DNA of 64,000 nt from Prunus persica (lineage: Eukaryota; Streptophyta; Magnoliopsida; Rosales; Rosaceae): the NCBI RefSeq assembly GCF_000346465.2, contig NC_034015.1, forward strand, positions 5,407,600-5,471,599. Direction: 5' to 3'. Of the stretch, positions 10,888 through 23,159 are shown one piece after another. Both the position numbers and the translations under genes were made by a program. Below the pieces are notes generated by a model that was not told where the DNA came from, searched no databases, and saw only the letters and a list, made by a program, of their open reading frames with translations. How positions within the stretch are numbered: the first letter of the stretch is position 1; each line of letters opens with the position of its first letter.

Positions 10888-13428
10888 GAAGATATGAGGA
10901 ATTGCATGAGGAGGCGATAGTTGTTGGATGTTGCAGGTGGAGAATGGATGAATGTAGAAAAATATGCTTCCAGCACCTCTTATTTTATTTTTTATTTTTC
11001 ACCAGTACCTCTCCAGTGTCTGTATCTTTTTCAGACTTGATTTGTTAGGAACTTGACAACGTGAAGGTGAGTTTCGGTTGCTTACACCTTGACTTGCAGT
11101 ATGAATGCTTCTGGAGGATTTGAATTGCTTGACCAGGGAGACTTTGGGTGAGACAGAGAACAAGCTAGTTGTTGAGGTCACTTTGAGTGTTCTTTTAGAG
11201 AAGCAATGAGTTTGTTTAATTGTTGTAAGGATGGATTGAGTTCTTGAGGTTATGAAGAACAGACACTGGTAACATGTTTGAAATCGGGCATGTGCTAGAA
11301 GGATGTTTGAAATAGCGCAGGTGCTAGAAATTCTTTGCTTGTGGAGTAGGTATTGGAAGAATGTAACTTGGCTTGGAATGATATAGCTTAGACTTGCTCT
11401 TAGGATGTAGATAATCTAATCAAGACTTAGCTTGTTTTGGCATGAGAATGAAATGAAGTTGAGACATACAATTCCTTGGAATCAAGGCATAGCCTGGTAT
11501 GACATGAGAAAATTTGAAGTTTCCTGAAATTTATGTGCTAGATGCTTGAGTTGGTTTTTCTTTTCTTTTCATATAAATTTGGCTTGATTGATTTGCTTGG
11601 CATGTTGCAGAGGTCCTGTTTCATCACTTATAGCACGAGGTTGCATGAGTCTGAAATGGCAGCATGTTTTAACATGGGTAAGCCTATTTGGGCCTAATTT
11701 GGCAAACCAATCCAAAATCAAAAAGCCCACAAAACAGAAAAAGAATGGGCCTTGATTCCAGAAAAGCAACCCAAACCAAATAAAAGAGACCAATGTCTTC
11801 TGCAAAATGGCAGAGGTGTAAAAAACACAAAATAGGTCAATAAAATTGTCAATTAATGGCAATTCATCACCAAAACATATCGATAGATTTCTAAAGAAAA
11901 ATTGGATTAGGCCTAGCTTCTAAATTCTCACCATTTATCTAAAAAAACCCATAGTGCAAGTTAGCATATCTTTTTGGAAGGCCTATTCTTAAAACCCACG
12001 TGAACTACCTGACTTTGAAAAGTCAGCAATTTCAACTATCACAAGGGAGTTGATTGGGAATTAATGAAAGCAGGTCATTAGCAGAAAGATTTCTCTGAAA
12101 CTCTGCAGCTAAAAGATCAGAATCCTTTTTTATATAATTCTGCATCAGAGCAAGTGATCTTTCCAAGAGATAAGCAAACTACAATCTCAAAGGATAAGTG
12201 GGAAGCATGGGAGTTGTTCAAACAAGAAAAGCAAACTAACCATCACGTCAGATTGTGTTCTTTCTCCTTACTAAGAACAAACAGAGAACAAAGAAGAGTT
12301 GGTTTTTCTTTCAGAAAAGCAATGAAAAGACCTCTATGAAAACTGACTACTGATGGTTCTTCTCTGCCAGAATAGATAACTTCCTTTTTTCTCTGCATTT
12401 TAAAATAAAAGATCTCGTTTTTGGAAAATCTGCCGCCCATTATTAAAAGATTAGAAGCCCAACTCCAGCATTTTCTATAAACATGAGAGGAGATGAACAG
12501 ATCAAAGGACAGCCAAAAATCAATCAAAAACAAAAACTCAGAATGATCACTTGATCTCAAAAAGCCTTCAAACAAACTGAAGCAACCAAAAGCTCATTGT
12601 GCCACAAGAAAGAAGCCAACTACAAATCAAAACCTCCAGTTTCATTTCAGACTTAGAGAAATAAGTCATTCAAAACGAGATTTCTTTCGTTACAAAAGCC
12701 AAATCAAACAGAGTTCAGGATTTTACAAATATGAAAACCTCAACAAATTTATGGAGAGCCCTGATCAAGCAGAACAGGTACCACAGTGCAGTTCCAGCTC
12801 AGTAGTCCTCAAGTCCAGCCACTTCTGTCCCTTTCAGACTGAAGAGACTGCAATTCTACCCGTTCAAAAAGCCTTCCAGGGCTTGAAATAGATTAAAGCT
12901 CTACCAAACTACCAAACTCGAACGTTGGTATCTATTTACAACTGAAGCTTAGCAATTGAAGTTGTTGACAGTCCAATCCAGCACATGCATACCCAGTCCA
13001 GCCCGGATCAGAAGCTTTTACTCAGGCATAAATGGAAGTCCAGCCTTCTTTTTGTCTTTCTAGAGTTGGTTTTTTCCTTTTGAGTCTTGTAAAAGGCAGT
13101 TCTGCCTAAAAATAGTTCGTTTTCTTATCATTTCTTCTGGCCAGAACTACTAGTTTTATATTGTGAAAAATTGTGAAGTCCTCACCGGTCTAAGGTAACA
13201 AAAGAACTTACTTGGGAGATATTCCTCACCCAAATTCACAATTGCTTATTTAGAGATTGGTGACTTGGGGCGCAAGTTATTTATTTTTAAGAAGTTTGCT
13301 AGGATTTTTTGCTAGCAGTGGCACGCTTGCACACTAAGGAAAGTTGACTTGTTGACCAGTCAATGGTTTTCAAGGAAATAGGGAACTTTGCCCTACCATC
13401 ACAGGAACAAACATAAAACGGGTGAACA
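10888..13428 (+). mobile_element. Decayed 5' LTR/leader region of a Ty3-type retroelement
   Basis: No gene is seen here. The right edge is defined by a primer-binding site at 13432 preceded by GGTGAACA, a plausible LTR end (…CA) at 13428. The left edge cannot be fixed because no 3' LTR partner is visible. Words such as GCTTGGCATGAGA-like strings also occur in the region 16900-17400, so parts may come from related LTRs. A TTTTATATAATTCTG stretch near 12127 could be a TATA box. Confidence 0.4.
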
Positions 13429-13431
13429 ATT

Positions 13432-13449
13432 TGGCACTCCCAGTGGGAC
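13432..13449 (+). other. Primer-binding site, + strand retroelement
   Basis: TGGCACTCCCAGTGGGAC lies four bases after the inferred LTR end and 41 bases before a gag ATG. It resembles the tRNA-complementary sites of large plant Ty3 (Tat/Ogre-like) elements, with a few changes. Confidence 0.6.
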
Positions 13450-13489
13450 TTCTCAGTATACATATTCCTAGGAAAATCTTCTGAAGTAT

Positions 13490-16012
13490 ATGAATATTGG
13501 AAGTTCTAGCCAGAATCCACGCTGTGCCGCAGAAAGAGATCAGGCAACTCTCCGAGAATGGCTTGAGTCAGAAGAAAGTGATGCTAGGCAATCAACCCAT
13601 GGCAGTACCAGGAGTAGACGTTCCAGGTTTATTTCTAGAAGGCTAAACCAAATACAGGAGGCTGTGTTCCGTCAAAAGGCCACAACATAAAGGAGCCAAG
13701 ATACTCTAAACAACATGACATCCATGATGCAATGGCAAGTTAACAGGCAGTTCAGGAAGGACCATGAGGCTGCTATTGCCAGAATTCCAAATCTAGATGT
13801 TGTGGTCCAGTAGCTAGACCTCCCTTATGGACCTCCACCAGGACTGGTATGGCCATACCAAGAGAACCCTCTCATCACACAGATATTTGGAATACCAGGA
13901 CGTGGAGAAATCCAAGCTGGACAGAGGGGAGGAGTCCTTCCCATCCAAGAACATGAGGCTCCAGTTCGTCCAGAAGGCCCTGTATTAGTTTAGGTCATCT
14001 AGAATCAGCTGGAATCTCCACCTATTCACAACCTATGGCCCTGCGTGATCAACCCTTAGCACTTCTGCCTGAGGCACTGGCTATGTTGCCCTACAGTCCC
14101 AGAAGGATGGACCCCAATCCATTCCCTCCACTAGGAAGAGGCAGAAGAGGCAGATGGGGAATTAACCCCTTTGCCAACAATGATAGGAACAGACCAGGGG
14201 CAAACTGCAAGAACCATCCGAACTTCAAAGAAGAGGAAGAACACAGGAAGGAAGTTCTACCCAGGCCATTCAAAATGGAGCATAGGATTGAGAACAACCA
14301 GCCAGAACATGAGCTAAATCTGCATCCTATCAATGCTTTGAATGACATGAGGGCACTTCAAAGAATGATCAGGGAGATGACGGAGCCTGAAGCCAGAAGA
14401 GGAGAAAGGCCCACCTACAGAAAGCCATATCCGACTTACATTGATTAGATACCTCTATCCCTAGGTTTTAAAGTACTAAACTTCACCTTGTTCAATGGAG
14501 AAGACCCCCATGCTTCATCCGTTGAGCATGTAGGCAGATTCTCTGTCCAGTGCATAGCCATAGAAAATAATCCTCTGTTAAAACTAAGGCTTTTTGGAAA
14601 TTCTCTCTTTGGACAAGCCTTCACCTGGTATACTAGCTTGCCAGCCAATTTTGTTCAGACAGAGTGATCTTGTATATTACTATTTCAGGATCCAGCCAAA
14701 GGTCACCATCAGTGATCTTGCTGCCCTCAAACAGAGTGAAGATGAGCCTGCTCAAGACTTCATCACCAGAGTCAAAAAGCTCAAGATGAAATTTCGGATC
14801 CCTATGGAAGAAAGGCACTTCATTCAGATGGCTCAAACCGCCCTTAAAATATCTATGAGGAAGAGATTTGATGGGATGCTGTTTGGAGATTTGGCAGAAC
14901 TGGCAGACAAAGCATCTAAATATGACGAGCTGCTCAGGGAAGAACAACAGAAGTGGAACTCTTCCAAAGACACGTATTACAAAACCCCTTCTTCTTCGGT
15001 GCATCTGGTTGAGGTAGAATCAGAAGAATGCACAGAAGGCTCGGAAGAAAGAGAAGTTGCAATGGCAGAGATGACAAAATTAAAACATCACATCAGTTGC
15101 AAAGCTCTTACAAAGCCACCAAAGGACCAGAAGCCACCACCGTTCACAGGAGGGTTTGTTCCAAACAAACCAACACAGAACAAGGTATATTCCTTCGATC
15201 TAACCAAGGTTGATGTTTGGTTTGATGAGATGCTGCTACAGAAGGCAATAGAGACACCCCACAGATTGCTCAAGCCAGAAGAACTCAAGGGCAGACAGTA
15301 TTGCAGATGGCACAACTCTTGGAACCACTCCACCAACAGTTGCGTTGTTTTCAGAGATGTCATATAGGAAGGAATAACAGCAGGAAGGTTAAAACTGGCA
15401 GAGAAACCTCCCTCAGTTACAACAGATCCCTTTCCCCAACCTCAGGTCAACATGGTCAACTTAAATTAGCCAGAACAGAAAAGAGGCAAACTAGCAACAG
15501 AAGCTAGCTCCAGCAGAGGCAGAAGAGTCACAAGGGAGACTAATCAAAAGCCAAAGGCAACCATCTCGGCTGTGGTAGTTCTGTGCAGCGAGTGCAAATA
15601 TGAAAGTGAGTTAGAAGTAACCCTGGGTAGGCAAAATCAATCCACACCTAGCATTTTTTACAGGATTGGAACATCATACCAGCAGAGCCCAGTTCCGGCT
15701 CCATCTAAAGACATAGCTAGATAGAAGGACTTTCTAGGGTTTGCCCAGCGCAGCAGAAGAGTGATAGAGCAGCCAAAGAAGGAGATACCAATTAAAATGC
15801 CCATAAATGACAAACCCTTGGCAACTATCATAGAAGGCAGATGGTATTCTGTTGTAAAAAGCGGTAGACCAACTCTAGAGCTAACCAGAACTCAGAAGAG
15901 GAGAGTTCAAAGGCAATACTGCATCTTCCTTAAAAACAAGGGTGACACACAGGTACTTCCAGAGACTAATTCTGCCAGAAGAGGGAAAGTAGAAAACTAT
16001 TTGTCACCATAA
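13490..16012 (+). pseudogene. Ty3-type gag (with start of protease linker), broken
   Basis: The open frame starts at ATG 13490 (MNIGSSSQNPRC) but is stopped at 13688, 13811 and 13990; other frames continue at 14035-14448 and 14594-15367. The capsid-like retrotrans_gag signature is clear: FNGEDPHASSVEHVGRF and QAFTWYTSLPANF (14490-14660), then LKQSEDEPAQDFITRVKKLK (from about 14729). Downstream, 15761-16012 contains LTRTQKRRVQRQ, a motif found just upstream of protease in plant Ty3 polyproteins. Protease, reverse transcriptase and integrase are absent: sequence homology ends near 16012. Capsid would package element RNA in the cytoplasm; this copy cannot. Confidence 0.8.
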
Positions 16013-16690
16013 TGTAGGATTGTCTAGGCTTGTTATAATCAAAGAGATGATTTATACTGTATGGAAAAAAAAGGTGGATGGGTTTGCTAGTTTGGATGGC
16101 ATGGTGTCCTTTGAATTTGCTTGGCATGAAGCCCCCAAGTTAGCTTGTTGGGCTCAACAATTGGTTACAGAGTTGGGTTATGTTCTCTTTAACTTACTCG
16201 AGGTGGAGAAACAGAGTAGAGGTCTGCTTTTTTTTTTTTGGTTCTTGTGCAACTTACTTCCAAGAAGATCTCTGGAAGTTGCAAATTGAAGATGAGTAGG
16301 AAGAGGTGAAGCGAGTTGCTGGAAGACATACATACAACTAGTTTTCCTCCAGATAAGTAACAAATAGTTTGTTTCTTATGGATTCTTGTCTCTCTGTTTT
16401 GCTTGACATTTAGCCCCCAAGTCATTTGGAGTTTGCATGTGCAGTTTGCTATGATGGATTTGCCTAAGCCCCCATAGGCCTTTCTAAAGATGTTTTGTCT
16501 GAGAAGATATATCTATTACATAAAAGAATATTAGAAATGCTTTTGCATCCTTTTTTTTTTTAAAGAACAATTGAACAAAGAAAAATCGAAGAGAATGCTC
16601 TTATCTTTAAATTTTGTTATAGTGCAGTTGCATGAATACTAATTTTAAAGCTTGTGATTTTTCAGGAGCCACTACAAGACTAATGGCATA
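16013..16690 (-). mobile_element. Internal leader of the opposite-oriented retroelement
   Basis: Noncoding sequence between the broken gag on its left and a minus-strand primer-binding site on its right. It is assigned to the minus-strand element because it continues directly from that site. It contains poly-T/A runs but no gag. Confidence 0.35.
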
Positions 16691-16709
16691 GTCCCCAGCA
16701 GAGTCACCA
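16691..16709 (-). other. Primer-binding site, minus-strand retroelement
   Basis: On the minus strand this reads TGGTGACTCTGCTGGGGAC, a close match to the tRNA-Arg-type primer-binding sites of Ogre/Tat-like elements, four bases after the LTR end at 16714. Confidence 0.7.
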
Positions 16710-16713
16710 TTTA

Positions 16714-17191
16714 TGTTGGGGTCTTTTTTTGTCGGAAGGCTCGTCTGACCTTGTTGATTCTTGGACCGTCACAGAGTGGTGAATCAAGCTTTCGTTGCCC
16801 CTTTTTTCTGAGTTAGCCAGAACTAGGCCCAAAACATCCCGAGAGAGAAGCAAGTCCCGGGGAAGTACTTTGTTCTTCTTCCAGTGGCTGTATGTTTTGT
16901 GCTGATGTTTCTAGCAGCTAGACAAAGAGTTGGAGACGGTGCATTGATGTTGCACAAGCTTGGCATGAGAGTTTACTTTAGTGAATCAAGATACTACTAG
17001 GCTTGGTATGAGAGGCTTGTGGTGTGAGAGCTAAGAGAAAATGAGCATAAAGAAAGGATTAAGGCTTGAGATTTTGGGTGTTTTCGGTAGCTTGGCGAAG
17101 AGCTTACGATGTCCGCATTTTCTTACCAAAGGTAATGACTATGGTTTCAAAGCTTGAGAGGATGGGTGTTTCAGATTTGGGATGAAGCTTT

Positions 17192-17223
<32 letters not shown>

Positions 17224-18511
17224 TCTATATATATATATGGAGATAAAGGATGAGTGGATTGAGTAGATTTCCAGCAGCTTAACGAATGCTTGGTCTTGCT
17301 TTTGCATGGTTGAAGATGACTTCAAGATATTGAACCGAGATTGTACGAGCTTGGCATGAGAGTTGGAGTATGGGAGCTAAAGACCCGCAAGTTTAGCAAA
17401 TGAGAATGCATGTGCTTAGCTTGGTGTGGATAGGCTTGAGTTTAGGTGTTGAGAACTTGTTATTTGTGGCTATGGCTATGGTGATTTAAGAGTTTCAAGA
17501 GAAGGATGATGGAAGGAAAAGCTTGAGGCTTGAAAGCTATGGTGTTTATAGCTTGGAAGGGTATGAGGAGGAAGGAAAAGCTTAGAGTTATGCTTGGTAA
17601 GGCTTTATATGGAAGATAGAGGATTTCAAGTCAAAGAAAGTAGAAGAAATGGTTGTGATAGTTGAGGAATGGCTGGAATGGCTGCTGAAATACTTGCAGC
17701 AACCGAAGGGAGGAAGGAAGGTGGTCTGATGATTGTTGGGGTGCTTGCAGCAGCCGAAGGGAAGAAGGATGGTGGTCTGATGATTGCTGGGCAGCAGCCA
17801 AAGGATGAAGGTTGATGGCTCAGGAATAACTGTGATGGCTGCTGGAATGCTTGCAATAGCTGAAGAAAAGATGAGTTCTTAGGGTTGCTTAGAGGCTTGC
17901 AGCAACCAAGAGGAGTTGGTCTTTCCTAGGCAATGTCTTCCAATTTATAGAAGGTGAAGGCTCTCTTTAGTTTCTAATGAGTAAAATGAAGTGTTGGAGC
18001 TAGTCTATTTCCAACAGGTAAAAGGGTGCATTGGGACATTCTTATTTCCAGCAGGTAAAGCTCGGCATTGGAAAATGACTATTTCCTATGAGTAAAAGGA
18101 GGTGCCGGAATTGGCTTGTTCCCAGATGATAATAGGGAGTGCTTGAAGGATATCTCATTTGCTCACCCACATTGGAGAACTTCAAGCAATGGACTTGGAC
18201 TTTGGTGCTTCCAAGTAACTAGCTCAAGTCTCCATTATCCAAGAGCTTCCGTGGGCCTTGTGGACCTCCGTAACTTTCCACACCACAATCCCTCGTGCAA
18301 GCCCCATAAACTACATGACTTGGGTTCATGTGAGCTTGGTAAGTGATTGACATTTGAAAAATGTATTATTGGCATGGCATGCACACTATTTCTATATTTA
18401 TTTAATGAATTAATTCCCAAAATACAACTTGAATTAACACATAATCAACATTATATGTTATATTGGGCTTTAAATGTCTTTGGGCTTCTCGTGACTTTTT
18501 GGGCCTCAACA
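16714..18511 (-). mobile_element. LTR (5' LTR of a minus-strand Ty3-type element)
   Basis: 1798 bp, bounded by TGTTG at 16714 and CAACA at 18511 (inverted 5 bp ends) and followed on the minus strand by a primer-binding site. It includes a GA microsatellite (17201-17221), a TATATATATAT stretch and low-grade internal repeats near 17690-17820 (GCAGCAGCCGAAGGG variants). Its partner LTR is not in the window, so the element is truncated. Confidence 0.7.
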
Positions 18512-19183
18512 ATATCAAAAAGTAAAGGTAATGAATGTAATGGTGGTCATCTACATTCTCTCTATTTATAATACACATACAAAATTTATGAATAATCTCC
18601 TCAATAATAGTGTACAAATTCCAGTCAACATTTGCCTACAAAACAAGTTTGTGTACACATGTAGGGAGGGTGATTTTTATTTTATTTTATATCTTGGCCT
18701 GACGTGGGGAGGATGATTGATATTAATAAAATCTCTCCCCATAATCTCGAAGTTCCTAAAAAACAAAATGTTTGTTTGAATATTTTCTTTGTTAATAACC
18801 AAATAACTGGAAAAAAAAAACAAAATCCAATAGGATATAGTAAATATATAAATATCCTATTGGCTTGATTTTGCAAAGTCGTTATTAATTAAGACCTAAT
18901 ATATATATATGGCCATATATAATATGTAGAGAACCTAACTTCATTAACGTCACCCTTTGACTGCATGCAAACCAATAGGCGGGGCATTGCTCTTAATTAA
19001 ACTGTTCTAAGATCAGCAAAACACCAATAATAAAACTCTAATGGATAGATCCAAAAGAGCCGTCGAGAAATTATTAGAATCAGATTTGCCACTAAAGAAT
19101 CCAATAGCTCACTCGCTCTTGGGAACCTATAGCCTTTCCTTTTATACAACATACAAATATATATATATATATATATATATATG
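18512..19183 (+). repeat. Anonymous repeat unit A, left part
   Basis: It starts ATATCAAAAAGTAAAGGTAA and matches unit B (21458-21668 plus 27212-27360) with few changes, including the phrase GTGTACACATGTAGGGAGGG. It is noncoding. It could be a segmental duplication or two copies of an unnamed repeat family; both copies are preceded almost directly by an LTR end. Confidence 0.8.
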
Positions 19184-19810
19184 CGAGCATGACGGATTTA
19201 GGATTTTAAAATGGGGTGGGTTAGATTTTAGGTTCGGATAAATCTTATAGGGAAGCTTATGAAATTGATCATAATATTATACTAACCTCTCCGCACGCGC
19301 TTCCGCACATGCGAGAGGCTTTTTTTTAAAAAAAAACTTTAAATTTATTTGAAAAAAAGATAATGGGTAGTTGTTTTCCATGAAAATAGGATCAATTATC
19401 TGATTATTCTTTTAATTTTAATTTTTTTTTCTAATATGAGAAGTGTGAATTTACCATATTATTCTCATTTAATTAATAATTTCCAATTCTTAATGTTTGC
19501 ATTATCCAAGGGTATTTTCTGGTATTTTAATGTTTCACAATTCTCTACCTTTTGCTTTATATATATATATATATATAGATAAACTTAATTTAAGAACATA
19601 TCATTTTTATTTTATTTATTTAAAGAGTCCAATTTTACACCAACAATGCCAGCAACAATTGATTATATATGCTTAAAAATTAACATTAATTGAGAACGCA
19701 CAACTTATATTGCAGCTTATTTAGTATATGTCATTTATACTAACAATAAGAGAAGAAAAACACTCGACTGGGCTATAGCCCAGTTTGTACATACTGCAGG
19801 TCCGTCCCAG
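19184..19810. mobile_element. 627 bp insertion in unit A (nonautonomous transposon, class unclear)
   Basis: Unit B reads TATATATGTGTGAGAAGCACCC without interruption, while unit A has about 627 extra bases between the TA run and TGTGAGAAGCACCC. The insertion ends are weakly inverted: GCATGACGGATTTAGG at the left and, on the opposite strand, CACTGGGACGGACCTGC at the right. No coding capacity. Ends sharing a GACGGA core suggest a small TIR element, but the superfamily is not assigned. Confidence 0.6.
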
Positions 19811-19945
19811 TGTGTGAGAAGCACCCAAATCTTGCACCAAAGTTGTAGATTTTGATTAATTGTCCAGAAGGGAATACATGATTTCCTCATCAATAGGCTT
19901 CTCTAATTTGTTCAAGTGTGGTCCGAATTAACCACAAAAACTTTT
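19811..19945 (+). repeat. Anonymous repeat unit A, right part
   Basis: TGTGAGAAGCACCCAAA and the following 120 bases match unit B at 27371-27495 (for example TTGTAGATTTTGATT and TGTCCAGAAGGGAATACAT). Homology fades after GTGTGGTCCGAATTA. Confidence 0.8.
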
Positions 19946-21281
19946 ACGAATCATGAGACACCTTTGAAAAACTGACTCCTTGAAATCTGTAGGATAATAT
20001 TTGTTTGATAAAATTGTCCTTACAACTCCTGAACTGCCAAAAGACTTGGTTTTGAACTTTTGTTATATATTAACATATAATTGAAACTTCAGGTTCGAGT
20101 ACATATATCAAATTTAAAAAGAATATTTGGTTTGGAACTTCATATCCAAATTTGTGTTAATATGATATTGTTAAAGTTAATAAAATAAAACGATAATAAT
20201 TCAAAAATAAAAAATAAAAAACATGAAATCCAAATAATGTTGAAACTTTAGATTCGTAACATGATGTATATTTTTCAGCCCAAAATCATAATACATATGC
20301 ACTTGTTGAAATATCAATTTGGAGGTTGACACAGTTAGAGGTTCTATAATTTACCTATTTTAATGCATATGTGGTCGAAACTTATAGTTTAGATTATACA
20401 TAATTAGAACTTTGGGTTCTAAGATTTTTGAACTTCGGTTCATATTAGGAACTTCAGGTCCTTAAATGTAAATTATTGAACTGAAAACAAATAACTGAAT
20501 ATAACAAGAAAAATAAATTAATAATTAAAATATTAAAATAAAATAAATTGTTGGAACTTCTGTTTCCAATTAAAGAAAAATCAAAGAACTCCAAGTCTTG
20601 ATTTTCTTTCTGAGAATTGCATAATTCCAAGTCCTTGTATAGATATTATATGGATTGAGAACTATGAGACTTTAGGTCTTTATTTAATTATATAAGAATA
20701 ATTTAGGGAGTTCGGGTCCTTGCATAAAATAAAAATGAAACAAAGAAAATAACTAAGTAAAAATAAAATACAACAAAAATTAAAATACATCAATAAAATA
20801 AATTGTTGAAACTTCTAGTTCCAATGAAAAATGAATCAAAGAGTTTCAGGGCTTCATTTGCCTTTTAAGAATTGGGGAACTTCAAGTCCACAAATATTTA
20901 TATTATAAGGATTGAAATATAAGGATCTTCTAGCCCTTACATGATTGAATAAGAACTGAGGAACTTCTAGTCCTCCATTAGTTGTATAAGAATTGAGATT
21001 CTTGAGTCTCTTACTTTGCCCCTGAATGAAAATCTTTGATTTTCGACAAATAACAAAATACAATTGAAATCTTGTAAGTAGACACACAAGATAGATATCT
21101 ATAATAAAAACACAAATTCATCATAACTCATGCATATGTAAATGAGAAATATAATAAAACAATTCTCTATTTGGAATCTTGTCATTCAACTTCTTTCCAT
21201 TTGATAAGCCTATGTAACAAGAGCTTTTATACTTGAGACGAAACTATGCTATCTCACGTGGTTAGAGATTCGTGCTGATAA
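19946..21281 (-). repeat. AT-rich region with about 18 degenerate copies of a GGAACTTCAGGTCC motif
   Basis: Between about 20085 and 21015 a 14-16 base word recurs in variants: GAAACTTCAGGTTCG, GGAACTTCAGGTCC, GGAACTTCTGTTTCC, GAACTTCAAGTCC, GGAACTTCTAGTCC and others. Spacing is irregular (30-90 bases) and the filler is very AT-rich. No gene is seen. Position next to the small LTR at 21282 suggests it is the untranslated interior of that element. Confidence 0.7.
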
Positions 21282-21457
21282 TGTGTTATGTAACTAAAGG
21301 AATTTGTAGAGAAAAATGAGGAGTAGAGGAAGACAATAGAAATTAGTCTCTAGAACTTGTCATCTTCTTCTTTGATAATCATCTATTTATAGGCTTACAA
21401 TGATAGGAAGCTAACCTACAAATTATGAGTTAAAGGCCACTAATTACATAAGTTACA
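21282..21457 (-). mobile_element. Short LTR with primer-binding site, probable copia-type or TRIM fragment
   Basis: A 176 bp segment from TGTGTTATGTAACT to AAGTTACA has the TG…CA form. Just outside it, on the minus strand, TTATCAGCACGAATC looks like a tRNA-derived primer-binding site, placing this as the 5' LTR of a minus-strand element. A matching second LTR was not found to the left. Confidence 0.5.
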
Positions 21458-21668
21458 ATATATCAAAAAGTAAAGGTAATGGATGTAATGGTGGTCATCC
21501 AAATTATCTATTTATAATACACATAATTTTTTTTATGAATTATCTCTTCTATAATAGTGTACAAATTCCAGTCAACATTTGCCTGCAAAACAAGTTTGTG
21601 TACACATGTAGGGAGGGTGAATTATTTATTTATTTTTATTTAGGCCTGAAGTAGGGAGGATGATAATA
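21458..21668 (+). repeat. Anonymous repeat unit B, left part
   Basis: A copy of 18512-18720, cut at its right edge by the Mutator-like element. Homology to unit A resumes at 27212. Confidence 0.85.
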
Positions 21669-22100
21669 TTAAGGGTTAATTACAGTTTAGTACCCTGAAC
21701 TTACAACATTAAGGCATGTTAGTCCTTGCCTTTTTAATTTTTACAATCGCATACCCCGAGCTTGTAAATTTGTTACAATCCGATTCCACCGTTAGGGTTT
21801 CCTTTAGTTGTACCGTTAGTTGCTGATCTGGCACTGATGGGGCCCACTTGTCTGCTAGTTTCGAAGTCCTTCCGAGGGCATTTTCGAACTTGAATTTTTC
21901 TTTTTCCCGCCCTCACGCCCTCCAACCCTTGTCTTCAGATTAAGCCCACGTGGCATGCGGTGATTGGCTTGCAACTCATAAATTTTTAAAATTTCTATTT
22001 CAACTCGTCGTCCATATAGCTCGATAGGAACAAGAACCCTAAGTTCCCAAATTCTCTCACACCAAATATCTCCAAGTCCTCAAATTTTCTTCATGAAGTT

Positions 22101-22551
22101 ATGAGAGCTAGAATGAGTGAGACGTGTCTATGCTTTTGTAGTGGGTTTGCTCGACTGGAAACCTCTTGGACCAAAGATAATCCAGGGAGAAGATTCTAGA
22201 CATGCTGCCGCAAGGTAATTTCAGTAAATTCTTTGTTATTTGGGTGTAAGGGTTTGAAATTGTAAGAATTTTTGAATTGGGCGATTATTTAAGTTATTTA
22301 CCTCATGTTAAGCAGAAAGGGTGTGGGTATTTCGACTGGTTTGATCCTTAAATGTGTGCCCAATCAAAGATGTAATTCTTGGGTTGTTGAAGAGGATAGA
22401 TAAGGCTAATGATGAATTGAAGAGTTCGCGCAGGAGAGAGAAGCTATGTTGGTTTTTGATTGTTATTGGCGTCCTTGTTGCTATGCTCTCAGCAAATGCA
22501 ACTCAACATAACGGTTCAAGTGGAACAAAGACAGTACTGGAACTTGCTTGA
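22101..22551 (+). pseudogene. Small GRF-type zinc-finger protein with C-terminal membrane segment, disrupted
   Basis: The first exon starts MRARMSETCLCFCSGF and carries TSWTKDNPGRRF, then an in-frame TAG where an aromatic residue usually follows. A GT-AG intron (donor near 22215) leads to GCGYFDWFDP. Together, C-x-C, NPGRRF and the Cys-aromatic-Trp-Asp block match the plant zf-GRF family of short proteins. A frame change then leads to DVILGLLKRIDKANDELKSS, a charged helix, and a hydrophobic tail WFLIVIGVLVAMLSA (likely membrane anchor). It lies inside the MULE inverted repeats on the strand opposite the transposase. GRF fingers bind nucleic acid; the function in the transposon is unknown. Confidence 0.7.
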
Positions 22552-23159
22552 TGGTTTCAATTGCTTTTTGTGTACTGTAGGTTTTTGTAAGACCATCAAC
22601 TGGTTGTAATGAAATGGGTTGTATGAAATGTGAAATTGGAAATTCACGTTCCTTTTGCAAATTGGCATATCACATTCGTTTTGCAAATTTTTCAAAATGA
22701 GTGCATTGATCTTAGCCTGCCAACAATATCCCTAATGATACAAAAGAAGAGAAATAAAGACAAAATGCATTAATCTTAGCCTGCTAACAAAATTATAAGA
22801 CTGCATTACACCAAAATAACAATGCATTACATGAAGCATTTCATACCCAAAAGGTCAAAACAAACCAGGCTCTAATACAGTTTGTCCATAACCCAAAATA
22901 CAATTATACCAACTGTTGCCAAGAACTATAATGTAGTTTCTCCTTGGCCAAAATACATTACCAAATATGAGTCAGACCAAAGCCAGCAAACAACCATATA
23001 TGCCTGTCCATACAAAACCCTATTTGATCCTATACACCTTCCAATACAGTCTGTCCATACCAAACACATTGGCCAAAACACCTGCAAATACAGTATGTCC
23101 ATACAAAACCCTAATTGATCCTACACTCCAGTTTGTGATTCTTGGACAGAAGCATAATT

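Noticed and set aside
11188..13428. Exact 5' LTR starting at TGTTCTTTTAG (11188)
   Set aside because: It would pair with the GAACA end, but with no second LTR or target duplication the start is arbitrary.
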